The position numbers and the translations under genes were made by a program. Shown here piece after piece: positions 27,901 to 34,070 of a DNA stretch of 64,000 bases. Location of the stretch: positions 701,108-765,107 of the forward strand of contig NZ_GL385912.1 of assembly GCF_000146285.1 (NCBI RefSeq), in the 5' to 3' direction. The DNA is from Mobiluncus curtisii subsp. curtisii ATCC 35241 (GTDB lineage: Bacteria > Actinomycetota > Actinomycetes > Actinomycetales > Actinomycetaceae). The notes beneath the pieces were generated by a model. That model was not told the origin of the DNA, did no database searches, and saw only the letters and a list, made by a program, of their open reading frames with translations. How positions within the stretch are numbered: the first letter of the stretch is position 1; every line of letters starts with the position of its first letter.

Positions 27901-28854
27901 TGCCTCACTGGACGCTTTAGCTTTCTTTTCCAGAACACGCTGCACGTGTTTACGATAAATCCAGTCCGAGACATTAGCTTCACCAGTGTCCATGAATACT
28001 GGAGCACCCTCCGTGGAATACCCCACCAAAAGACCTTGCAGCTTACCGTCTGCAGTGATGACCGGAGTACCCAGTTCTTTCACAGGGTCCTTGGATACGC
28101 GAGTCCCGTCAATCTTGAAGGCCGGGACAATATCATTCTTATCGCTAGCGCTGGGAATGTCGAGCCGAGGAATTGCCCCGGAGGTTTCCTGGAAATGTTC
28201 CCAGGTCATCGGGGACACCTCGTACTTGCCCGTGGCTCGGAAAGCAATCTGTTTGTCCTTCGTATTTATAGTGATGGCAGAAGCACCGGGAGCGGGTACG
28301 AAATCTGTGGTTTCCCAGCCCACCATGTTCACTCTGGTTCCGTCTTGCACGACTCCCGTAGCCTTTGTAACTGGCGAGATTCCCTGTACGTCCCGGTCAA
28401 GTTGCACAATGGAAAGCCCGTAAGTGGTTTGCGTCGGAGTCTCCACCCGGACAGAGAAATAAACCCGCTTATCCGCATCAGTCGTGCTTGTGGCATCTTT
28501 GCCGAATGTCACCCGGGCAGTTTTTGTAGCCAAATCTTCCATTTTGGTCTTAGCGCGGTTGAAGATATCTCCATACGGATCGTTAGAAAAGGAGAAACAG
28601 TCAGAGGAAGTCAACACCTCATTTTTGGATACCAACACACCGGTACAGGTCTTGTACTTTAAATCTTTCCCCCCTAGGGGCACTGCGATCTGAGCCACCG
28701 CTGCGCCATTTTTCCCCAAGTCACTGGTCTGCCAGTCTGGTCCACGCAGAGCGTTCGCCGGGGCGACGCCCGCAAAAGCTAAACCGAGCGCAAATAGACC
28801 CACGATGCCCGCGCGGCGCATTTTCTTCACAACGACGTGACCGTATGTTTCCAC
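24997..28854 (-). CDS. Secreted CWB2 surface protein with inactive trypsin-like domain
   Basis: 1285 aa. Signal peptide about 1-35 (hydrophobic core ending APANA). Residues about 40-310 follow the chymotrypsin-fold order, but the catalytic sites are changed: the HC site reads VLTSSDCF (His to Asp), the Asp site reads YGLSIVQLDRDV (Asp to Gly), and the GDSGGP site reads KELGTP (Ser to Leu). About 450-860 is charged, mainly helical/coiled coil and rich in Lys, Ala, Glu. Three tandem CWB2 repeats (about 880-1205; IAGPDRFNTA, MGRDRYETAA) should bind cell-wall polymer. GTG 28854 follows GAGGAGG by 5 nt. Probably a surface adhesin or scaffold; function inferred only. Confidence 0.85.
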   Translation of the reverse strand: METYGHVVVKKMRRAGIVGLFALGLAFAGVAPANALRGPDWQTSDLGKNGAAVAQIAVPLGGKDLKYKTCTGVLVSKNEVLTSSDCFSFSNDPYGDIFNRAKTKMEDLATKTARVTFGKDATSTTDADKRVYFSVRVETPTQTTYGLSIVQLDRDVQGISPVTKATGVVQDGTRVNMVGWETTDFVPAPGASAITINTKDKQIAFRATGKYEVSPMTWEHFQETSGAIPRLDIPSASDKNDIVPAFKIDGTRVSKDPVKELGTPVITADGKLQGLLVGYSTEGAPVFMDTGEANVSDWIYRKHVQRVLEKKAKASSEADLVKQYTDLRDALCSQVTPPPAGPIDDFKHYAETNQSDTKNSVISHNEYITKLAGAYPTVAGEINQSLYKSPTTLAPNYEIPGYLDPKYIKDIAKEPAELLAMCTSADGANPLDMSIMYQRALADQKVYDTERAAVQSKIDEAENAKNEAQTTYDKAKTTTAKAEAIYTADPADAANRDAWKVAAEEEKKAKEDLDSKIKAYKVQLEIKEQIVKHLDPVVSDAVGAVKSGLNEVRDKVETAQNNWLKEDDAFRTKYAQAMTNYLKELKKQADNVALKADNAAHCHVDSVTSKTVCDAGYPKKPVPVNQTILDNNPYNTYLTKGAAESVVPRKLDSYYKALNETVPIMLEARYQIWNMNRMTELLKKGGTLNDADREAMRQEIKGILAKQADLMKRISNEYGQMQGYHSDLVKMYEAMPESFKKMMHDQGYEKAIKDYNNANLAYNGAESDQKNLREVRDELADPNLTAQDMDRLLDKTNKAFFNLTDILNKIIKSSEDMKNLNSYGKLVNDKVVKPDPNDPTAGMSPKEKEKYEAQKKKEEEAKKKAAEAAAKKVADEAKKAQAERDKKAKADEKRLAKALSKNTLRAEGSNRVLTAIAAWKLGKFPGDSIVLVDGNVAADGLSATPFAAGLHAPILLTTWKTGLEPAVMDQIKASGKKNLYLVGGQVPMTPYDEFELRDAGVNIHRIAGPDRFNTAVAVNRATEPLIGAAPHKPLNLFIADGVGFPDALVAGAAAGRTGSLMLLSKGNTLDPATYSYISELGQTRPLQITAVGGPAVRAVQNTPWPTTMSVNIKPIMGRDRYETAANLAASQPGSTAAVLVSGETFPDALSGGALAADQNAALILTRAKELPEPSYQALRRHGSEKTIVVGGPSAVSPKVAELVNGAKLNNDASKVVEGSLAESAALEAQTKAAEEKAKQDALNRVRGMIKDTDSLKTVMSQLGVSDLDALAKALSGKANPVPEKK

Positions 28855-28916
28855 TTTTTCCTCCTCGAATACCATCCATGGATTCGCTCGCTGCACCCTC
28901 CGGATGATGACAGCAT

Positions 28917-28931
28917 AGTATTCCGAATACT
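28917..28931. promoter_or_regulatory. Palindrome in the leader of the large CWB2 gene
   Basis: AGTATTCCGAATACT, perfect 7-bp arms around one base, about 63 nt upstream of the GTG start. On the minus strand its edge overlaps TACTAT, a possible -10. Possible operator. The rest of 28855-29145 shows nothing else recognisable. Confidence 0.4.
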
Positions 28932-29145
28932 CAGGCGTTTAGTTCGGCTAGCTACCTTTAATTGTGAGACTTTTAGCATCATTTCAGCGAAACCTCGCAC
29001 ACATCCCAGCGATTTTCCATAATTGCAGGTCAGCACCTCAAAGCGCAGGTCATACGACTGCCAATGCGCAAATCTTTTCCTCGCTTTACTAAATCTTGAC
29101 CACCATGTCCGAACAAATCCTGTCCGTTGCCCCACGCCCCACCAG

Positions 29146-29212
29146 GCGGGGCTTCGTTTCGCAGGACCACAAGAGGGACGACCACAACCCCATCCGCCCG
29201 GGTGTGCGCGAC
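29146..29212. repeat. 67-bp imperfect direct repeat, copy 1
   Basis: Matches 29834-29900 without gaps, 59 of 67 bases by my hand count, ending in the identical CATCCGCCCGGGTGTGCGCG block. The two copies bracket the toxin-antitoxin module. In one minus-strand frame both read VAHTRADGV, so they could be remnants of a coding sequence. Confidence 0.8.
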
Positions 29213-29235
29213 ATTTCCGGTCCCACTCGACAGCG

Positions 29236-29496
29236 CTAATCCTGGTAGTGTCCTCGGCACTGCAGAATCTCTAAAGTATCTCCTCTAAGACGATAGACCA
29301 GCCGGTTTTTCTCATCTATACGCCGACTAAAACACCCTGACAGCTCTCCTTTGAGCGGCTCGGATTTTCCCAATCCAGAAATTGGATCCCGCTGGGTATC
29401 CTTCACCAACTTATTAATTCGGCGTAATGTCTTGCTGTCTTGGGTTTACCAATACAGGTAGTCCTCCCAAGCCCCTTCAAACCAAACGAGACGCAC
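29236..29496 (-). pseudogene. YoeB/Txe-family toxin, broken by one in-frame stop
   Basis: Read from GTG 29496 the frame gives VRLVWFEGAWEDYLYW, then TAA (29446-29448), then 69 further residues in the same frame to TAG: NKLVKDTQRDPISGLGK, PLKGELSGCFSRRI, KNRLVYR, CRGHYQD. This matches the whole YoeB/Txe mRNA-interferase family (about 85 aa), including the catalytic-region Glu, Arg and terminal His-Tyr. One base change (TAA from CAA, or similar) abolishes the protein. The start lies 1 nt after the antitoxin stop, the normal arrangement. A sequencing error is possible but nothing else in the frame is damaged. Confidence 0.88.
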
Positions 29497-29497
29497 C

Positions 29498-29755
29498 TCA
29501 CGCCTCGATCAGGTTGCGTTCCACGCCTTCACCGGCATCCAGCGCAGACTTTGCATCGCGCAGATTGCGCAGGTTCGACTCACTATAAAACGGGTCGGGA
29601 CGTGAGACCTCGAACGGGATGCGGTTTTCCCCGGTCGCTTTCTTTGCGAAAATTGTAAATGCGGTGGTCATGTTCATTCCCAAGTCGCGGCAAAGTTCTT
29701 CCATCGCCGCTTTCAACTCCGTGTCCATCCGAATCGTCACATTTGCTGTAGCCAT
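29498..29755 (-). CDS. RelB/DinJ-family antitoxin
   Basis: 85 aa. N-terminal ribbon-helix-helix: NVTIRMDTELKAAMEELCRD followed by LGMNMTTAFTIFAKKA; the acidic C-terminal half would wrap the toxin. RelB/DinJ antitoxins often pair with Txe/YoeB or YafQ toxins. ATG 29755 has AGGTGAGTGCA upstream; the open frame runs back to 29773. Intact, while its partner downstream carries a nonsense codon. Probably autoregulated at its own promoter. Confidence 0.9.
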   Translation of the reverse strand: MATANVTIRMDTELKAAMEELCRDLGMNMTTAFTIFAKKATGENRIPFEVSRPDPFYSESNLRNLRDAKSALDAGEGVERNLIEA

Positions 29756-29774
29756 TGCACTCACCTCGCACACT

Positions 29775-29780
29775 ATTATA
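29775..29780 (-). promoter_or_regulatory. Probable -10 box of the antitoxin gene
   Basis: Perfect TATAAT on the minus strand, 19 nt before the antitoxin ATG, within GTTAGTTGTATAATAG. No convincing -35. Confidence 0.5.
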
Positions 29781-29833
29781 CAACTAACGCACCACTAATT
29801 CACTCATGAATCTGTGCCAAGTCTCAGCACCAC

Positions 29834-29900
29834 GCGGGGCTTAGTTTCGCAGGGCCGCAAGGGGAACAACCATCACCCCATCCGCCCGGGTGTGCGCGAC
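29834..29900. repeat. 67-bp imperfect direct repeat, copy 2
   Basis: Second copy of the repeat at 29146-29212, same orientation, on the other side of the toxin-antitoxin module. The gene-free stretch 29781-30130 otherwise contains only this copy and the 66-bp repeat at 30034. Confidence 0.8.
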
Positions 29901-30033
29901 CTGGCTATACAGAGTTTTTCGCTAGTTTTATCCAGGGTTTTTCGCCGAACGCGGTAAGGACAAGTGGGCAACTGCACTACCCCAGACGCCATAAGACCAG
30001 GTAAACCGACCTCTGGCTCCCCTTGCACCGGGT

Positions 30034-30099
30034 ACTTAACCCGAACTTCCCACTCAACATAACACTTGGGGAAGTTAAGTGGGAAGTAAGTGGGAAGTT
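30034..30099. repeat. 66-bp direct repeat, copy A (downstream of AlbA-type gene)
   Basis: Identical to 31592-31657 at 65 of 66 positions (C for T at one site). Internally it holds AACTTCCCACT and AAGTGGGAAGT half-sites in both orientations. It lies after the regulator gene's stop and about 280 nt upstream of the antitoxin gene. Confidence 0.92.
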
Positions 30100-30130
30100 T
30101 CACAGCGCGCTTTTGCCCCATGCGCTCCGC

Positions 30131-31570
30131 TCAACGCACCGAGAGGGTTCGATAGCGCTGTTTAGGGCTGCGCGCCGGTTCCATCGGTTCCACCAACCCT
30201 TCCTCAATCAGCTGATTGACTGCCCGCTGTACAGCAGTGCGACTTAGCCCCGTAGCCTGAACAATCTCGGTGGTGCTGCCAGTCGTGCGCGAACTCAAAA
30301 TAGCGAGCACATGGTCCTTTGCACTCGCATAGGTCTCGGTCTTGGCAACATGACGCCGCTCAAAAATAATAGTGAAGCTGGTCAGACTCTCGCGAACTTT
30401 TGCTGGAGGCATCAGCGCATCAGCTAGGGACTGCTCGATGACGGCGAAACCCGTGCCGCGGTTCTCGGCTACCAATCCCCCATCGGGAGTTCTCACATTT
30501 TCCAAAAAAGTCGCCAACCACTGATTTCGAGTCGAACTCAGTCCATCTTTACCCAAGGAATCCACCGTAACACCCCCGAACAGACCACCCGGACTTGTGA
30601 TTTCCAACCTGTCTACAAACATATTGACCTGCACCTGCGTCCCCCTCGCGGTCGGAGAGTAGTCCCGGTGCAACAAAGCGTTGACAATAGCTTCGCGCAC
30701 CGCAACCAGGGGATAATCGGGCAGCTCCTTACGAAAAACGTCATTGATGAGCGCACCCGTGCGCATATTGGCACGCACTTTTCCGATAACCGCCTCCACT
30801 AATTCCGGAATAGAGCCCGTGAGATTAGCGCTTTCCAGCAAGCGTAAACCCTTGGTGACATCGCCTTTGGAAGTGCCCGGATACAGTCCAAAAGTCACAT
30901 TGAGACGCGGGAAAAATTCCTGCGGATACTCCCCCATAGCCAGCAGCGCAGCCAACGACGGGTGACCGTCCTTGGCAACGTGCAGACGCGCATAGGCGGT
31001 TTCCGCACCTTGTGCAAAAGTCTTGGGACGCAAAGACTTTTGCCCCGTCAAGAAATCCCGTAACGCCACCGAGTCGAGGTCCTCGATGCCCGCAAGCTCC
31101 ACATATTCGGTGTCCCACAGCGGTTGATGCTGTTCCTCTAACAGCCGGTCAACTTCATAGTTACGCATCATTTGGTCGGCATCACCGACCCGCAAATAAC
31201 TGCCCCGATACACGCCTTTCTCAGTCACGTATGCGGGACGTTCACTAGCCAGCACCGGCTCGATGGTGGCGACCAACAACTGGATATTTTCAAAAGGGAC
31301 GATGTCGACCTGCGGGCGCAGGCACGGGGTAATCTGCGAGCACCGATCGATTAGCGCGTTGCGGGCAGCCAGAGCATCGAATTTGTCTACGGGGGTAAAA
31401 CCGTCCGCTTCGGAAAGTCCGAAAATCAGCAGCCCTCCACTCGCATTGGCGAAGGCGCTGAGGGTCTCTAAAACCGACTTGCCCACCCCGGTCTTGACTT
31501 CGACATTTTGTTGATCTGCTCCGATTAAACGCAACTGCGTGATGATTCTGGCGAGTTCTTCCGCGTCCAT
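30131..31570 (-). CDS. AlbA/Schlafen-type ATP-binding transcriptional regulator
   Basis: 479 aa. N-terminal AlbA_2 (Schlafen-like) domain with EVKTGVGKSVLETLSAFANA and GGLLIFGLSEADG; central GHKL-type ATPase remnant with ALLHRDYSP, DRLEITSPGGLFGG and ENRGTGFAVI; C-terminal winged helix (TEIVQATGLSRTAVQRAVNQ). Such proteins are annotated as ATP-binding regulators; a precise role is not known. ATG 31570 is preceded by AAAGGGGCAAAA; the upstream open frame is just the repeat read through. Flanked on both sides by the same 66-bp repeat, which suggests autoregulation or acquisition as a cassette. Confidence 0.85.
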   Translation of the reverse strand: MDAEELARIITQLRLIGADQQNVEVKTGVGKSVLETLSAFANASGGLLIFGLSEADGFTPVDKFDALAARNALIDRCSQITPCLRPQVDIVPFENIQLLVATIEPVLASERPAYVTEKGVYRGSYLRVGDADQMMRNYEVDRLLEEQHQPLWDTEYVELAGIEDLDSVALRDFLTGQKSLRPKTFAQGAETAYARLHVAKDGHPSLAALLAMGEYPQEFFPRLNVTFGLYPGTSKGDVTKGLRLLESANLTGSIPELVEAVIGKVRANMRTGALINDVFRKELPDYPLVAVREAIVNALLHRDYSPTARGTQVQVNMFVDRLEITSPGGLFGGVTVDSLGKDGLSSTRNQWLATFLENVRTPDGGLVAENRGTGFAVIEQSLADALMPPAKVRESLTSFTIIFERRHVAKTETYASAKDHVLAILSSRTTGSTTEIVQATGLSRTAVQRAVNQLIEEGLVEPMEPARSPKQRYRTLSVR

Positions 31571-31591
31571 TTTTGCCCCTTTACGCCCGAC

Positions 31592-31657
31592 ACTTAACCC
31601 GAACTTCCCACTTAACATAACACTTGGGGAAGTTAAGTGGGAAGTAAGTGGGAAGTT
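31592..31657. promoter_or_regulatory. 66-bp direct repeat, copy B, operator-like, before the AlbA-type gene
   Basis: Lies 22 nt before the regulator's ATG. Contains on the minus strand two ACTTCCCACTT half-sites in tandem, the small palindrome ACTTCCCCAAGT, and an inverted AAGTGGGAAGTT; the outer AACTTCCCACTTA and TAAGTGGGAAGTT are exact reverse complements. TATGTT in the middle could be a -10. The layout is that of a multi-site operator. Confidence 0.75.
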
Positions 31658-31695
31658 CGACCGCAACAGTCGCGACGGTCACAGCTTGAACCTCT

Positions 31696-33123
31696 CTATG
31701 ACACCCCTGCCAAGCGCTGAATTACCGTGTCAGCCAGCAGCCGTCCGCGCCGGGTCAGCACCGCCCGGCCCGTGTTGCTGGTCAGAGAGTCAGTTGCCGA
31801 ACCATCCTGATGCAAAAGCCCGTCCTGGTGCGAAAGTCCGTCCACCTGCGAACACAGTCCGACCGATAGCGAACCGTCCTTTTGCGCCAACTCACGGTCC
31901 CCCGACGTGGCATCTTCGGGCAGCAATGCGCCGTCCAGCAAGCCCTCCTGAGCTAACTCGTGCGCCTCAGAAAGTAACGCTGCCTGGTCAACCCCGAATT
32001 CGCCGGCATATTCACCCAAATCCAGACCCTGCCGCAGACGCAAATTCAGCAGGAGTCTCTCCAGACGGGCGCTTTCCCCCGTGACGATTTCCCGACCGTC
32101 AACAGGTCGGTACCCCGCCTGCAGGGACTGCATCCACTTTGCGGGGTGGCGCAAGTTCCAAAAGCGCGTACTACCCAGGTGTGAGTGGGCGCCGGGACCG
32201 AAACCATACCAATCTTGGTCACGCCAATATGCCAGGTTGTGACGGCATTCGTGGCCCGGGCGCGCCCAGTTGGAAATCTCGTACCATTGCAAGCCTGCCG
32301 CGCTGAGCGTCTCATCAGCCAGCTCGTATTTATCTGCCTGGTCGTCGGGGTCCACCGGAGGGATGTCACCCTGCGCGAGGGCACGCCCCAGCGCGGTCCC
32401 CGGCTCGATAACTAAGGCGTAACAGGAAACGTGGTCCGCCCCAAGCTCCAGCGCCGCATCCAGCGAGGCCCGCCAATCCGCCAAGCTCTCTCCCGGCGTG
32501 CCATAAATGAGGTCCACGCTGACCTCCAAGCCCCGTGAATGTGCCGCCTGCACGCCTGCCACCAGGTGCTTTTGTTGATGCGTCCGATTCAAAGTCGCCA
32601 AGACAGCAGGAACCGCCGACTGCATCCCAAAAGACACCCGCGTAAAACCGCCTGCCGCCAGGGCTTCTAAATACTGCGGCGTCACCGTGTCGGGGTTTGC
32701 CTCGGTCGTTATCTCCGCGCCCGGCACCAGCCCGAAAGTTTCGCTCAGGCCGCGCAAGACTCGTACCAAATCAGTTGCCGGCAAGACTGTCGGGGTTCCC
32801 CCGCCGAAAAACACACTGGTCAGGGCGCGACTGTCTTGGCGACCGCCGCCCTTGTGACTGCCGTCCTGGCGACCAGCGCTGGCACCAGCGCCACCAGCAC
32901 CGCCCTCGTGACCGCCACCCTTGTGCCCCCCGTCCGGGCACACCGCGACCGACACGGAACAATCCGGTGCGTACAAACCGATTTCACGGAGCAACGCCGC
33001 CGCGTAGCCCCCCACTCCGGGACCCAACGACAGATTCGAGTAAGTATTGAAATCGCAGTAGCCGCAACGCCGCAAGCAATAGGGCACATGCACGTAAGCG
33101 GAGAGCGTGCGCGGCGAACCCAT
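31696..33123 (-). CDS. hemW: HemW-like radical SAM protein with repeat expansions
   Basis: Radical SAM/heme-binding protein of the HemN-like family (heme chaperone HemW). 475 aa against the usual 380-400. Radical SAM cysteines in YCLRRCGYCDF, then GGGTPTVL, EANPDTV and the C-terminal winged-helix end. Two low-complexity expansions account for the extra length: a Gly/His/Ala region between the cysteine motif and GGGTP (GHKGGGHEGG, RQDGSHKGGGRQDS) and a second near the C-terminus (DGLSHQDGLLHQDGS). ATG 33123 overlaps the trmB stop by one base. In operon with lepA and trmB. Confidence 0.93.
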   Translation of the reverse strand: MGSPRTLSAYVHVPYCLRRCGYCDFNTYSNLSLGPGVGGYAAALLREIGLYAPDCSVSVAVCPDGGHKGGGHEGGAGGAGASAGRQDGSHKGGGRQDSRALTSVFFGGGTPTVLPATDLVRVLRGLSETFGLVPGAEITTEANPDTVTPQYLEALAAGGFTRVSFGMQSAVPAVLATLNRTHQQKHLVAGVQAAHSRGLEVSVDLIYGTPGESLADWRASLDAALELGADHVSCYALVIEPGTALGRALAQGDIPPVDPDDQADKYELADETLSAAGLQWYEISNWARPGHECRHNLAYWRDQDWYGFGPGAHSHLGSTRFWNLRHPAKWMQSLQAGYRPVDGREIVTGESARLERLLLNLRLRQGLDLGEYAGEFGVDQAALLSEAHELAQEGLLDGALLPEDATSGDRELAQKDGSLSVGLCSQVDGLSHQDGLLHQDGSATDSLTSNTGRAVLTRRGRLLADTVIQRLAGVS

Positions 33124-34070
33124 CAGGCTTCGTCCGCCCCATACCACGGCTCACGCGGGACGAACCCGGACTCGACGGGCTTCTCCGTCTCGCTAACCCG
33201 TCCCAAACGTGCCGTCACTTGGAACGAAGCTGTCTGTTCACGTTCTGCCGCCGAACCGCGCGCCAGGCGCACCACGCACAAATCGTGCACACCGCGACCT
33301 TCACGAGCCGCCCGGCGTTCAAACGCCGTCACCACCCGACCGTCGAAACGTGGCGCAAACCCGCCGCGCTGACCTTGTGGATCGCTGACATCGGGACGCT
33401 GTCCACCATGCGGATTGGACAACCCGAGGGTGGACTCAACCACGTCACGCTGCTGCCAGGCGTAATCGTCCCAGTCAGTCGCCAGACGCCACCGTCCCCC
33501 ATCCTCCAGCAGGTCAGCCACGATTGCCGCAAACTCCGGCGCCACCAGACGCCGCTTGTGATGGCGAGTCTTTGGCCACGGGTCGGCGAAAAATGTCCAC
33601 ATTTCGTGTACCGTCGCCTCACCGAGCAAAATAGGCAGGGCTTGCAGGGCGTCGACATCCACAACTTTCAGGTTGGGCAAGCCGTCATAGTTACGCACCG
33701 CCGAGGACACGATTTTTGCCACTCCCGGCAGCCACACTTCAAATCCCAAGTAATTGTTTTCCGGGTGCAGCGCGGCTGCGTGGGTGATTTGTTCGCCGTT
33801 ACCGCAGCCGACCTCGACAATGAGAGGAGCCTCGCGACCAAATACGACGCGAGGATCCAAGCGTTCCCCTTCGGCTACCATCGTCGGTCCTGCCCCACGT
33901 TTCACATCCAGCAGGTAGGCGTCTTTGTACTTTTCAAAGGTCTTTTCCAGAGTTTGGCCCATGCGGTCCCCGCGCCGAGCAAAAGTTCTGACCCGCGGGA
34001 AAGGACGTTGACGGTCAGGCATTTCATCGTCACTGCCGGACGGGACGTCGGCTCGAAGCGTTTTGCCCAT
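33123..34070 (-). CDS. trmB: tRNA (guanine-N7)-methyltransferase
   Basis: SAM-dependent enzyme making m7G46 in tRNA variable loops. 315 aa, longer than the usual 220-270; the excess is a basic N-terminus and a C-terminal stretch after about residue 240. SAM motif VEVGCGNGEQI, then NYLGFEVW, the characteristic FFADPWPKTRHHKRRLV and a D-x-DDYAWQ region. ATG overlaps the lepA stop by one base (TAATG). Confidence 0.94.
   Translation of the reverse strand: MGKTLRADVPSGSDDEMPDRQRPFPRVRTFARRGDRMGQTLEKTFEKYKDAYLLDVKRGAGPTMVAEGERLDPRVVFGREAPLIVEVGCGNGEQITHAAALHPENNYLGFEVWLPGVAKIVSSAVRNYDGLPNLKVVDVDALQALPILLGEATVHEMWTFFADPWPKTRHHKRRLVAPEFAAIVADLLEDGGRWRLATDWDDYAWQQRDVVESTLGLSNPHGGQRPDVSDPQGQRGGFAPRFDGRVVTAFERRAAREGRGVHDLCVVRLARGSAAEREQTASFQVTARLGRVSETEKPVESGFVPREPWYGADEA

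Noticed and set aside
29030..29260. 76-codon open frame over repeat copy 1
   Set aside because: The matching frame in copy 2 stops early; more likely a remnant or chance than a gene.
29873..30121. 82-codon open frame beside the repeats
   Set aside because: It reads through the repeated DNA (part of the 66-bp and the 67-bp repeat); no ribosome-binding site and no family resemblance.
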